From Candidatus Desulfaltia bathyphila (lineage in GTDB: Bacteria > Desulfobacterota > Desulfobacteria > Desulfobacterales > ETH-SRB1): DNA of 36,312 nucleotides. The notes below the pieces were generated by a model. It searched no databases, was not told the origin of the DNA, and saw only the letters and a program-made list of their open reading frames with translations. Below are positions 16,197-24,946 of the stretch, piece by piece. The stretch's first letter is position 1; every line of letters begins with the position of its first letter. The stretch spans positions 1-36,312 of the forward strand of contig JACNLL010000053.1 in the NCBI GenBank assembly GCA_014381545.1, in the 5' to 3' direction. The translations under genes were made by a program, and so were the position numbers.

Positions 16197-17585
16197 ATGA
16201 CAATTAAAAAAGGGCAAACGCTGGAGCTTAGAATTTCTGATATTGCCTTTGGCGGAAAGGGGCTTGCGCGGGTTGACGGCATGGCTGTTTTTGTTGACGG
16301 GGCAGCCCCTTTAGACCTGGTTGATGCCCGCATAATCAAAAAGAAAAAAAGCTATGCAGAGGCCCGAATAGTATCAATAAAGGAGCCGTCTCCCTATAGA
16401 ATAGATCCGCCATGTATGTACAGCGGCTATTGTGGCGGATGTAAATGGCAATTTTTAGCTTATGACAGGCAGCTTGAGTTCAAACAAAAGCATGTCATCG
16501 ATTCTATTGAACATATAGGACTCATACATGATCCTGTGGTGCATAAAACAATCCCTTCCAGCCGGATTTTTGAGTACAGGAACAAGATGGAGTTTACATG
16601 TTCCGACCGGAAATGGCTGCTGCCTGACGAAATGGATAAAAAGGATATTGCTGCAGGCTTTGCCATTGGTCTTCATGTGCCCGGCACATTTAACAAGGTG
16701 CTTGATACAAGGAAATGTCTGCTTCAGCCAAAATTAGGCAATAATATCCTCGAAGATGTTAGAAATTATATTAAAAACTCCAAAATCCCTGTATATGGTC
16801 TTCGCAGCCATACCGGGTTCTGGCGTTTTCTTATGCTGAGGCATTCCTCTGCCTATGACCAATGGATGGTTAACATCATAACTTCAGAAGAAGACAAAAA
16901 AATTCTGCAACCTCTTGCCGATCTCTTGATGGACAAATATCCGGAAATAGTCTCGGTTGTAAATAACATTACTGCTCGCAAGGCCGGTGTAGCCATTGGA
17001 GAATACGAGATCCTGCTTGCCGGAGCCTCCTGCATAAAAGACAAAATCGGTTCTTGTGAATTCGAGATATCTGCAAATTCGTTTTTTCAAACCAACACGC
17101 GGGGCGCGGAGCAGCTTTTTCAGACAGTCAGGGAATATGCCGGACTCAGCGGCGAAGAAATGGTTGTGGATCTATACAGCGGCACAGGGGCGATATCTAT
17201 CTTTCTTGCAGACAGTGCAAAAGAGATAATCGGCATCGAGATGATTGCATCTTCCGTGACTAATGCGCAAAATAACTGCAAAAAAAATACGATATCAAAT
17301 TGCCGGTTTATCCATGGCAACATAAAGGACCGCCTGCCTCAGGTTGCGGCAACACCTGATGTTATGATAATCGATCCTCCAAGAGTAGGTATGCACAAGG
17401 ATGTAGTAAAGCATGTTCTTGAAATGGCGCCTGAAAAAATCGTTTATGTATCCTGCAATCCCGCAACCATGGCAAGGGATCTTGGGTTGATAAAGGATAA
17501 ATATAATCTGCTGGAAGTACAGCCGGTTGATATGTTCCCTCACACATATCATATAGAATCGGTGGCAAAGCTTGTAAAAAGATGA
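16197..17585 (+). CDS. 23S rRNA (uracil-5-)-methyltransferase, RumA/RlmD family
   Basis: It makes 5-methyluridine in rRNA using S-adenosylmethionine. The order is an N-terminal TRAM domain (TLELRISDIAFGGKGLARVD), an iron-sulfur cluster region (CMYSGYCGGCKWQ plus a later KCLL cysteine), then the methyltransferase domain. That domain has the SAM loop VVDLYSGTGAISIFLA, the IDPPRVGMHKDVV motif, the catalytic cysteine in IVYVSCNPATMARDL and the terminal HIESVAKL. A longer frame starts at 16158 inside repeat copy B. I chose the ATG at 16197 because the TRAM domain begins immediately after it. Whether it targets U1939, U747 or a tRNA position cannot be told from sequence alone. Confidence 0.94.
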   Translation: MTIKKGQTLELRISDIAFGGKGLARVDGMAVFVDGAAPLDLVDARIIKKKKSYAEARIVSIKEPSPYRIDPPCMYSGYCGGCKWQFLAYDRQLEFKQKHVIDSIEHIGLIHDPVVHKTIPSSRIFEYRNKMEFTCSDRKWLLPDEMDKKDIAAGFAIGLHVPGTFNKVLDTRKCLLQPKLGNNILEDVRNYIKNSKIPVYGLRSHTGFWRFLMLRHSSAYDQWMVNIITSEEDKKILQPLADLLMDKYPEIVSVVNNITARKAGVAIGEYEILLAGASCIKDKIGSCEFEISANSFFQTNTRGAEQLFQTVREYAGLSGEEMVVDLYSGTGAISIFLADSAKEIIGIEMIASSVTNAQNNCKKNTISNCRFIHGNIKDRLPQVAATPDVMIIDPPRVGMHKDVVKHVLEMAPEKIVYVSCNPATMARDLGLIKDKYNLLEVQPVDMFPHTYHIESVAKLVKR

Positions 17586-17600
17586 GAGGATACAACTGCA

Positions 17601-17993
17601 ATGGCCATTGAAATGAGGCCGATAGGTTTTGTGCGACATGAATTTGAAAAGGTTCCCAGGCATTGGTCTGTTTCAGATGTTAAAGGGAGGCTAATCATTA
17701 ATGATGAATATCTTGAGGGACTCTGCGATATCAAGGCCGATCAGCACATTGTCGTAATTTTCCATTTACATAAAAGCCCGGCATTTATCCCGCGGTATCT
17801 CAAGCAAAACCCTCCGCATCGCAAAGAAATAATGGGGGTTTTCAGCTGCTGCTCGCCACGAAGGCCAAACCCGATCGGCATGTCGGTTCTAAAAGTACTT
17901 GAAGTAAAAGGCAACGTCATTTATGTTAAAGGTCTGGATATGTATAACAACACCCCCATTTTGGATATCAAACCACATATAATGCTCAATTGA
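17601..17993 (+). CDS. TrmO/TsaA-family tRNA methyltransferase (UPF0066)
   Basis: Members of this family N6-methylate threonylcarbamoyladenosine at tRNA position 37 using SAM. The 130-aa protein has the family start PIGFVRHEF, the central VVIFHLHKSPAF and the strong signature SPRRPNPIGMSVLKV. It lies 15 bp after the rlmD-type gene in the same direction, suggesting co-transcription of two RNA-modification genes. Some UPF0066 proteins in anaerobes have other or unknown roles, so the substrate is an inference. Confidence 0.9.
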   Translation: MAIEMRPIGFVRHEFEKVPRHWSVSDVKGRLIINDEYLEGLCDIKADQHIVVIFHLHKSPAFIPRYLKQNPPHRKEIMGVFSCCSPRRPNPIGMSVLKVLEVKGNVIYVKGLDMYNNTPILDIKPHIMLN

Positions 17994-18018
17994 TAGTTGT
18001 CAGGGGACAGGGGTCAAA

Positions 18019-19188
18019 TTGAAAAGGCAAACAGATCTTCCTTTAAAATTTAAAAAGGCCGAAGAGGCTCAGGCATCTTCCGCAGGTCTTGCTTTATTGG
18101 GTGAATTTTGCATCGGCCTTGGCGTGCTGGATTGGGTTGACGCTTATATGCCGAAATCGGGCAGGGGCACACATTTTAAGGCCAGCGAATATCTTTTCCC
18201 ATTGGTATTAATGCTAAATGGCGGGGGCCGCAGCCTGGAAGATATAAGGATTATACGGCATAATTCTATGCTGAGGGATATATTGCCGCTGAAAAGAGTT
18301 CCCTCGCCTGATGCAATCGGGGACTGGTTAAGAAGAACGGCTGATAGCGGAAGGCTGTCCGGGCTTGAGAAGACAAACAGAAAATTTTTAAAGCGAGCGC
18401 TGGAATATGATGATATAAAAAACTATACGTTAAATATAGATGCCACCGTAATAGAGGCTGAAAAAGAATCGGCAAAGCCGACATATAAAGGATTTAAAGG
18501 CTACACGCCTATTATCGGCCATCTGGCGGAAAACGGTTTGATAGTTAGCGAAGAGTTCCGTGAAGGAAATGTGGACCCTGCTTTAAAAAATCTTGAGTTT
18601 TTCAGGCATTGTATAGACCGGATGCCGGCAGGCAAAAGCATAAGGCGGCTAAGAGCCTGCCCCCCTTCTTGCCAGGTCGATATAATAGACTTTTGTAACA
18701 AAAAAGGTGTTGAGTTTGCCATAGGCGGCAATTTTGATGAGGCTATGCTGCGGGCAATCGGCTTTATCCCCGAATCTGACTGGAAACCTCACAGGGAAGG
18801 ATATATAGCGGAAACAGCCTTCTCATTTATCGGAACAAAGAAGACTTTTCGAACAATAGTATTGCAAAAGAACTATCAGAAAAAACTGTTCAATAAAGAG
18901 GATGTCAAATCGAAATATTCGGCAATAGCCACAAACATCAAGGGCTCTGCCAAAGATGTTTTTAAATGGTATAATCAGGAATGTGCAAGCAGCAATAATC
19001 GCATTAATGATCTGAAAGTTTGTTTTGGCATGGAAAGAATGCCTTGCGGCCAAGCCGGCGCAAACGCTGTTTTTTTTAGAATCGGCGTAATATCTTACAA
19101 CATCAACCGATTGTTTTTACTCAAAACTTCAGGCAAATCATCGCATAAGCGCCGGATACATTCACTGATACCTTTCAAAAAACGGTAA
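18019..19188 (+). mobile_element. IS1380-family transposase, probably catalytically dead
   Basis: The 389-aa frame follows the IS1380 pattern throughout: NIDATVIEAEKESAKPTYKG, YTPIIGHLAENGLIVSEEFR, IAETAFSFIG and the C-terminal FGMERMPCGQAGANAVFFRIG. Two of the three DDE residues appear lost. The usual RADSAAYQ motif reads RACPPSCQ (near residue 217), removing the second Asp. The usual SENRIKELK reads SNNRINDLK (near residue 331), removing the Glu. There are no stops or frameshifts. The start is a TTG within GGGGTCAAATTG. I could not define terminal inverted repeats. This looks like a fossil IS decayed by missense change, or a domesticated protein. Confidence 0.88.
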
Positions 19189-19207
19189 CGTGTTAGCTAG
19201 TTAAGGT

Positions 19208-19262
19208 ACTTACTATTATATGATGCAGGACGCCATGAGCGTCTATACGGGCTTTCCTTGGC
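19208..19262 (-). pseudogene. N-terminal fragment of an IS200-like (Y1/REP-associated) transposase
   Basis: On the minus strand this stretch encodes LPRKARIDAHGVLHHIIV, the characteristic first 18 residues of Y1-type transposases of the REP-associated group. Homology stops abruptly at 19208, where the IS1380-side sequence begins. A CAGGGGACAGGGGTCAAATT sequence of the kind often found near such transposases occurs at 18001-18020, at the start of the IS1380 gene. It is a truncated remnant. Confidence 0.7.
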
Positions 19263-19307
19263 AACAGTACAAAAACGCGACAAAGGCATGAGAAACTTAT
19301 AATCTGA

Positions 19308-19451
19308 AGAACATCCCAGAGGCTCGTTGTGGATATGCTCAACGCAAAGTATGGTTTTTCATTGACCGGTGATGATATTGCTTCTCTGGGACAACGGGTC
19401 CTTAAAATGGGAAAGGAACGTCCATGCAGGATGATTTCATCTCCGCCCTGA
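19308..19451 (+). pseudogene. C-terminal fragment of an aldehyde:ferredoxin oxidoreductase
   Basis: The frame reads VVDMLNAKYGFSLTGDDI, then ASLGQRVLKM, matching the last helical part of tungsten-dependent aldehyde ferredoxin oxidoreductases (typically MLNAKYGWNLT...LGK.VLKMEREFN). The usual EREFN continuation is replaced by unrelated residues before a TGA at 19449. Nothing upstream belongs to the enzyme, so only about 30 residues survive. The end overlaps the start of the next gene. Confidence 0.6.
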
Positions 19452-20140
19452 CCCTGGAGGTCAAAGAGGAGGTTATTCAGAATTATCTTTATGAAAGGCG
19501 GTTGGTAGAAGAACAGATTCACTATGCTGAGGAATTGGCGGATCATGCCGCCCAACTGCAGGAGATGCTCTTTGGTCGCTTTGCGCGCATGTATGATTTG
19601 CTCTTTGAGACCGGGTTTATTAACAAATTCGTGAACATTCTTGGGTTGAAGGAACCTCCTTTTAGTGATCGGATCGGCAAAGACTCAAAATACCGAAAAG
19701 ATGTCCGGCTTATCAAGGTACACGGCCTAACCGACCGGACCAGATTCAAGAAGCTAACCTTAGAGGCATACCGAAGACTGGTTACACGGAATGATAACTA
19801 TAAGGAAGCTCACGAAGATCTTAAAGAGGAATGCAAGGCTGTAAACACCAATCTGGCAAAATTTGAAAAAAACCACGATCTGCTTACCATTCTGAACTTC
19901 TTGAAGAGTATGGATGTTGGAGAGACTGTAAAAAAGCACTTTATGGGCGAAAATTTTACTCCCGAAGAACTTGGCGCAGTTGAAAAAAGCCTTCATTTTA
20001 AACCCGTCCGAATCGAGCAATTCAATCTCATCGAGCCACCGCAGCTTCCCGATCCGGATACTGTTCAGAGAGAGCTTGGCGCTCTGGCAAACTCAGTCTA
20101 TGCTAAATGCAGCAACAAGATAAAAGAGCTGATCAAATAA
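19424..20140 (+). CDS. Uncharacterised helical (coiled-coil) protein
   Basis: This is a 238-aa cytoplasmic protein with no signal peptide or membrane segment. Charged helical stretches at about 10-50 (KEEVIQNYLYERRLVEEQ) and 110-150 (EAHEDLKEECKAVNTNL) suggest coiled coils. GRFARMYDLLFETGFINKFV forms a more hydrophobic core. The ATG has a strong GGAAAGGA site. It follows the tail of an aldehyde oxidoreductase gene, so it may once have been its downstream partner. I do not recognise the family and propose no function. The good ribosome-binding site and full-length frame argue that it is a real gene. Confidence 0.6.
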   Translation: MQDDFISALTLEVKEEVIQNYLYERRLVEEQIHYAEELADHAAQLQEMLFGRFARMYDLLFETGFINKFVNILGLKEPPFSDRIGKDSKYRKDVRLIKVHGLTDRTRFKKLTLEAYRRLVTRNDNYKEAHEDLKEECKAVNTNLAKFEKNHDLLTILNFLKSMDVGETVKKHFMGENFTPEELGAVEKSLHFKPVRIEQFNLIEPPQLPDPDTVQRELGALANSVYAKCSNKIKELIK

Positions 20141-20154
20141 AACCATATCACACT

Positions 20155-20190
20155 GAGATCTTTGCATAACCGCTGTTTTGCAAAGGTCTC
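20155..20190. repeat. GAGACCTTTG-family inverted pair at the amrS 3' end
   Basis: GAGATCTTTGCA (20155-20166) faces TGCAAAGGTCTC (20179-20190), 11 of 12 positions complementary with a 12-nt loop. It lies between two converging genes and contains part of the TGA stop of the radical SAM gene. It could act as a bidirectional transcription barrier, but there is no T-tract. Confidence 0.75.
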
Positions 20191-21370
20191 ACACCCATAC
20201 GCCGGGGATAACGGTATTGCAAAACTTGCATTTATTTCCTGCAAGATTATAAATGGGAATTAAATACCCTTTTCTTTCAACCAATAATTTTCTGCAATTA
20301 TGGCAATAGGTATTATTGCCTTCATGACCGGGCACATTGCCCACATATACATAACGGATCCCCTCATGCATGGCCAATTCACGGAAGCGTGTCAAGGTAG
20401 ATATCGGAGTCGGCGACAGCCTGTCTAATTTGTATCTGGGGAAAAATCGTAAAAAATGCAACGGATAATCAGGGCCGAGATTTTTGAGTATCCATCCGCA
20501 CATCCTTTTAGCCATATCAGTATCATCGACATATCCCGGAACCACCAGGTTTGTCACCTCAAAATGAACCCCCTGTTCATGCAGAGTCTTAAATGTGTTT
20601 AAGACCGGCTCCAGCCGCCCGCCGTTTAATTTTCTGTAAACCACGTCGCTGTATGCTTTCAGGTTGACATTGGCTGCATCCAGAACCTTGCACAGCTCCA
20701 GCAGCGGTTTCCGGTTAATGTAGCCGTTTGAAATCCACAGATTATACAGCCCATTTTCACGGACCATACGGGCAATGTCGATCATGTATTCAAAAAATGT
20801 GGTTGGCTCGGAATATGTATATGCTATTGATTTGGCCCCGGCACGCTTTGCCTCAATCACAACCTCCGGCGGGAAAAGCTCAACATGGCGCACCTGCCAG
20901 GGTTTTACCTGGGAAATTTCCCAGTTTTGACAGTTCAAACAGCGGAAATTGCAACCTGTGGCAGCAAGGGAAAATGCCCTTGATTTTGGTTTAAAATGGA
21001 AAAGAGGTTTTTTCTCTATGGGATCGACATGCACGCTGCAGGGGTTACCGTAGGCCAGGCTGTATAATGTTCCATCAATATTAACTTTACTGCGGCAGAC
21101 GCTTAAATCACCCGGCGCCAGAACGCATCTATTGGGGCAAATGCCGCATGCCACCCTGTTTTCTTTTAACTTTGTATAAAAAAGACCTTCGTGAGACCAT
21201 TTCCATAGTTTTGCAGGCGCATCCCCTTTAAAAATCTTGCCGCGGATATCAAAAAATCGGGAAGCCTCGCTATCTGTTCCCGTAAGAGGCCAAAAGGGAC
21301 GAAAAGGCATGGTGGTTGAAAGAACGGCCGCACTACAATATAGAAATTGACGTCTGCTTATTTTTTTCAT
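20189..21370 (-). CDS. amrS: AmmeMemoRadiSam system radical SAM protein, with Tat signal
   Basis: The 393-aa protein belongs to the radical SAM family that accompanies MEMO and AMMECR1 proteins; the reaction is not established to my knowledge. It starts with a twin-arginine signal, KKISRRQFLYCSAAV, implying export of a folded Fe-S protein. An N-terminal cysteine group (CGICPNRCVLAPGDLSVC) precedes the SAM cluster motif CNFRCLNC (C-x3-C-x2-C), then the barrel (YTYSEPTTFFEY, LWISNGYINRKPL, NVNLKAYSD). The C-terminus has two CxxC pairs (CHNC and CKFC), perhaps for a metal. It overlaps the upstream membrane gene by 38 bases, so the two are co-translated. The symbol follows the system name. Confidence 0.9.
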   Translation of the reverse strand: MKKISRRQFLYCSAAVLSTTMPFRPFWPLTGTDSEASRFFDIRGKIFKGDAPAKLWKWSHEGLFYTKLKENRVACGICPNRCVLAPGDLSVCRSKVNIDGTLYSLAYGNPCSVHVDPIEKKPLFHFKPKSRAFSLAATGCNFRCLNCQNWEISQVKPWQVRHVELFPPEVVIEAKRAGAKSIAYTYSEPTTFFEYMIDIARMVRENGLYNLWISNGYINRKPLLELCKVLDAANVNLKAYSDVVYRKLNGGRLEPVLNTFKTLHEQGVHFEVTNLVVPGYVDDTDMAKRMCGWILKNLGPDYPLHFLRFFPRYKLDRLSPTPISTLTRFRELAMHEGIRYVYVGNVPGHEGNNTYCHNCRKLLVERKGYLIPIYNLAGNKCKFCNTVIPGVWV

Positions 21371-23465
21371 GTCCTGTCGCCATAATAGTTAAGCTTGTTA
21401 GTTTCAGGCCGATTAATCCTGCCGTGGCCCATACAATGCCAAGATATGGAATAAGCGCCACGCTGGTGAACAGGGTGCCGAAGGCCGCGCCTATCAGATC
21501 GGCGGAAAAGGCTCGTGTCACCACACTATTATCACCACCCCTTAAACGAAGAGCAACCGGAAATTGGAAACCGCATATCAAAGAAATCACAAATCCAAAC
21601 ACAAGGAAAGAGGCAACCGGCAACCGGTCTCCGCCATACTTCATGGCCAGGATAAAAAGCCCCAAAAGGCTGATCAGCAGGCTGTCTGTAATTATCAGCA
21701 TCTGTTTCCCACGGCCACGCAGTTTTTCACCAAACCAGGCGCCGGGCAACAGACCGGCTAAAAAAACGGTTATGATCAGGCCTATCTGAAAATAAATATA
21801 ACCGAAAAAAATCTGAAAAGCAAAGATAACCAGGATTTCGCTGCCCATGGTCATGCAGCCGGTTGAAAAGAGAACAAACTCTTCTGCCCTGATACGAAAC
21901 ATATATACTAAAAGCAAAATTGCCAGGCCGACGATGAATCGATTCGGAGATGTGGAGAATTTTGAAAACCACTGTGAAAACACCAATCGCATCAACTGGG
22001 GGGATTCGTCGATGTTTTTAGGGGCGGCGGGATCGAGCAGATTGTTTAATCCTGCTATTCTTCCATTTGTCATATTGCCGTAATAAAAGCCGCTGATATA
22101 AGAGGTCTGAATCCCTTTTTCGAGAAGACAAGCAGGAATATCTGTCCTGATCGGGCGGTTGCCGCACAAAAAAAAGATTCTTTGCCCCGGCAGCAGCAAA
22201 ACATGGTCAAAATGCTCTGACACGGTATTATACAGGGAAGAGATCTTCCGGCGCTGGGTTTCGGCAAGGTAGCTGTCAAACCCCTGCACTGAAAAACTTA
22301 ATATTCCTGAGGCTGTAAGATGTTGCTTTGCCAGAGCAAAAAAGCGGTCTGTAAAAAACCGGTTTATTTGAAAGGTTTCAGGTTCAGGCAGATTAACTAT
22401 TATAGCATCATAGATTTCATCAGTTTTCATCAGATATGCTCTGGCATCTTGATGAATGACGTGTAAACCCGGAATATCCTTTATCAGGCCGAACCTGAAC
22501 AAAGCAGAGCTAACCTCTGGATCAAGCTCAACGTAATCTATGCGTGCAGGCCGGTATTTTTGCAATTCTTCCAACATCCCGCCTTGAGCCGAAATTATCA
22601 GAATTTTTTGTGGATTGGTTGATTGTGACAAAGGATAATGAATCGTTTCTTCCGCCATGGTCAGGTTCTGGTTGCTAAACACAGGTGTGCCGTCCATAAA
22701 CAGAGTGAACTGCTCCTTATCTTTATAGACGGTTATGCGGCCGTATCGGGATTCGCGATAATATACTGGTTCGCCTTTGAAGGTGGCAAGTGATGCAGGC
22801 TCCATAAAAATACCGGTTAGAAGAAGTGTAAGAGCCAGCCCCGTGCCGATAAAAGCGGCAGGATGATGCCGTCGTATGGAGGTAAACAGAAAACAGGTTG
22901 CCGCCAACAGCGGCAGGTTGGCCAGAAAAACCGCTTGCAGAGGAGTTACAAGATACACCAGTATAAATGAAAACAGGGCGCCGCCCGCCACATCACCGAT
23001 ATTGTCTGTCATATATATAAGCGCCCCGGGATAATCCGGCTTTTCAAGCCTGAGCACAAAGAGGCTATACGGAAGGACAAAGCCTAACAGCAGTCCATAA
23101 GGGGCAATTGTAATAAAAGTATATGCCAGGGTGGGATAAAATCCGACTGAACTGCCGTGAATAAAAAAATAATCACGCAGCACGCGGATAGCCATGATTT
23201 GTAAAGCCGGAAGACAGGCCAGACAAAAGGAAAGCCAACCAAGCCGGTTGGCTGTAGCTTGCCAAAAGCCTTTAATTGCCAGATGAGCCAGAAGGGTGCC
23301 GATCCCGCCGATAATAAGCCAGTTGAAAAGAACCAGAGCAATGACAAACTCGTTTCCCTGGAATTGAGCCAGAAATTCGCGGATGATCAATAGTTGAGTT
23401 ACCACAGAAGAAATGCCTGTGGCGATGACAACCAGAGTTATGGCTCGTTCACTTTTTCTCTTCAA
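21333..23465 (-). CDS. Polytopic membrane protein with spermidine-synthase-like domain
   Basis: This is a 710-aa fusion. Roughly 200 N-terminal residues form about six membrane helices. The middle, about 230-460, is a Rossmann methyltransferase/aminopropyltransferase-like domain (ILIISAQGGMLEEL, IDYVELDPEVSS, YDAIIVNLPEPETFQINRFF). The remainder holds another five to seven helices resembling the transporter-like half of such fusions. The canonical GGGDG nucleotide loop is degenerate (SAQGGMLEE), so catalysis is uncertain. It overlaps the MEMO-AMMECR1 gene by 17 bases upstream and amrS by 38 downstream, which ties it to the AmmeMemoRadiSam cluster. It might bring substrate to or across the membrane for the exported enzymes; that is inference. 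Confidence 0.88.
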   Translation of the reverse strand: MKRKSERAITLVVIATGISSVVTQLLIIREFLAQFQGNEFVIALVLFNWLIIGGIGTLLAHLAIKGFWQATANRLGWLSFCLACLPALQIMAIRVLRDYFFIHGSSVGFYPTLAYTFITIAPYGLLLGFVLPYSLFVLRLEKPDYPGALIYMTDNIGDVAGGALFSFILVYLVTPLQAVFLANLPLLAATCFLFTSIRRHHPAAFIGTGLALTLLLTGIFMEPASLATFKGEPVYYRESRYGRITVYKDKEQFTLFMDGTPVFSNQNLTMAEETIHYPLSQSTNPQKILIISAQGGMLEELQKYRPARIDYVELDPEVSSALFRFGLIKDIPGLHVIHQDARAYLMKTDEIYDAIIVNLPEPETFQINRFFTDRFFALAKQHLTASGILSFSVQGFDSYLAETQRRKISSLYNTVSEHFDHVLLLPGQRIFFLCGNRPIRTDIPACLLEKGIQTSYISGFYYGNMTNGRIAGLNNLLDPAAPKNIDESPQLMRLVFSQWFSKFSTSPNRFIVGLAILLLVYMFRIRAEEFVLFSTGCMTMGSEILVIFAFQIFFGYIYFQIGLIITVFLAGLLPGAWFGEKLRGRGKQMLIITDSLLISLLGLFILAMKYGGDRLPVASFLVFGFVISLICGFQFPVALRLRGGDNSVVTRAFSADLIGAAFGTLFTSVALIPYLGIVWATAGLIGLKLTSLTIMATGHEKNKQTSISIL

Positions 23466-24942
23466 AATATTGAACCTGGTAAGTCGATATCTTCAGCCGG
23501 GTGTTTTTCCATGCATCAGCCGACAGGCCGGCCTTTACGCACAAATGGGAAAGAAAGTTTTCCGGCCGTGGAAGCTGTTCCCAGACCTGGGGTAAAAATG
23601 TGGCTCCGGCCCGCCCTTTTTTAAGAATAACTCCGTCAACATTGACCCTCAGCTTTGATATCAAATCCACGCTATCAATGTATTCGAGAGGCTGCGGATT
23701 AGTCAGGATGCTGATTTCTATGTCCACATCTTCTATTTCTTCAACAGTTACAGGAGAGAAACGAGGATCATGAAATGCAGCATTGACAGCATTGCGCTTT
23801 ACCCCGTCAACAATCGATTCTTCCGCTGCCAGGCTTCCGATGCAACCACGCAAATTACCGGCAATCTTAAGGGTTACAAAGGTGCCGCGGCGAGCCTTAA
23901 GCACTTCGTCCTTAACGGCGGCAGCCACCAAATCCGATTCTTTACCGGAAATTTTCAATCCCAGTCTTTGCATAATGGTTTGCCTGGCGAGTTTAACCAG
24001 AGCCTGTCCAAGTTGCGGATTAATTTGCTGAGAATTATGTTTTTTTTGCATAGATGACTCTCCATAAAATGCGATTGCCGCATAACCGACAACCTGTGAA
24101 TGTCCTCCGGCAGTGTCCCCGCTGTTTGAATAATGAAGAAGAACCGGTTCCCAGCCATAGCGAGTAGCCATGTTGAGCGCAATAAGAATCGGTATCTTGC
24201 CGCAAGCGCGATTATCTTTTTTTAAAAGATCCTTTGATTGAAGATTTAAAATCATACTTATGGTTTCTTTATCTCTCTCCACGGCTTCCTGATATGGAAG
24301 AAAGTGAGACAGATCAGAACTGACAACCAGCAGAGTGTTTTGGTCGAGCATTGGATCTATGGCCGCAGCAAGCTGCTTGACATCACCCCTGCCCACGACG
24401 ATCGGTATAACCTCGAATTTATTCAGATAGCGCTGAAGAAACGGCAGAACAACCTCCAATGAATGTTCAACCCTGTCAGAGGCTGGAATAGATTGAAACA
24501 GATCGGAACTTGCGCGCAATTTTACTGCATCATTATTCAGCCTGACAAGACCGAGCGGGGTTTCATAGGCCTCTGCATTGCTGATTGCCCCGTTATTAAA
24601 ACCGACCCTATGATCCGGCCCTATTAAAATAACCCTGTCAAACAGATTTTTTCTTAATACCAGAGAGGCATGAGCTGCCGTAAGCCCGGAATAAATATAC
24701 CCTGCATGAGGCAGTATCAGGGCCTTAATCTGCTTATTAGGAGGGATTTGAATAGGGGTCTGTTTTGCCTGAAAAGTCAAGCTGTCAATAGTCTGCTCCA
24801 ATTCAGACCGTGAAGCTGGATAGAAGGACCCCGCCCACACAGCCTTACGGATACCGGCAGCACAGGCGTTTTGGGCTGGCGGTATAAATACAAAATAGCC
24901 AGCCAAAAGAATTGATAATATATAACTGAAAAACTGTTTCAT
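23449..24942 (-). CDS. Secreted MEMO-AMMECR1 fusion protein (AmrB-AmrA)
   Basis: This 497-aa protein starts with a Sec signal peptide (hydrophobic residues 5-28, cleavage near NACAA). The MEMO domain (about 30-290) is related to LigB-type dioxygenases and has LILPHAGYIYSG, ILIGPDHRVGF, VVSSDLSHFLPY and SGDTAGGHSQVVGYAA. The His and Asp residues in these motifs match predicted metal ligands. The AMMECR1 domain (about 310-495) has the hallmark NLRGCIGSL, DPRFSPVTVEEI and RAGATFLPQVWEQLP. The fusion and the Tat signal on AmrS place the whole set outside the cytoplasm. The ATG lies only 4 nt from the CCA end of tRNA-Val and has no ribosome-binding site. Function of the system is unknown to me. 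Confidence 0.92.
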   Translation of the reverse strand: MKQFFSYILSILLAGYFVFIPPAQNACAAGIRKAVWAGSFYPASRSELEQTIDSLTFQAKQTPIQIPPNKQIKALILPHAGYIYSGLTAAHASLVLRKNLFDRVILIGPDHRVGFNNGAISNAEAYETPLGLVRLNNDAVKLRASSDLFQSIPASDRVEHSLEVVLPFLQRYLNKFEVIPIVVGRGDVKQLAAAIDPMLDQNTLLVVSSDLSHFLPYQEAVERDKETISMILNLQSKDLLKKDNRACGKIPILIALNMATRYGWEPVLLHYSNSGDTAGGHSQVVGYAAIAFYGESSMQKKHNSQQINPQLGQALVKLARQTIMQRLGLKISGKESDLVAAAVKDEVLKARRGTFVTLKIAGNLRGCIGSLAAEESIVDGVKRNAVNAAFHDPRFSPVTVEEIEDVDIEISILTNPQPLEYIDSVDLISKLRVNVDGVILKKGRAGATFLPQVWEQLPRPENFLSHLCVKAGLSADAWKNTRLKISTYQVQYFEEKK

Positions 24943-24946
24943 ATTA

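Noticed and set aside
19193-19555. A 120-codon minus-strand open frame
   Set aside because: Only its last part matches a known family (Y1 transposase start). The rest is antisense to the AOR fragment and the 238-aa gene. I kept only the fragment.
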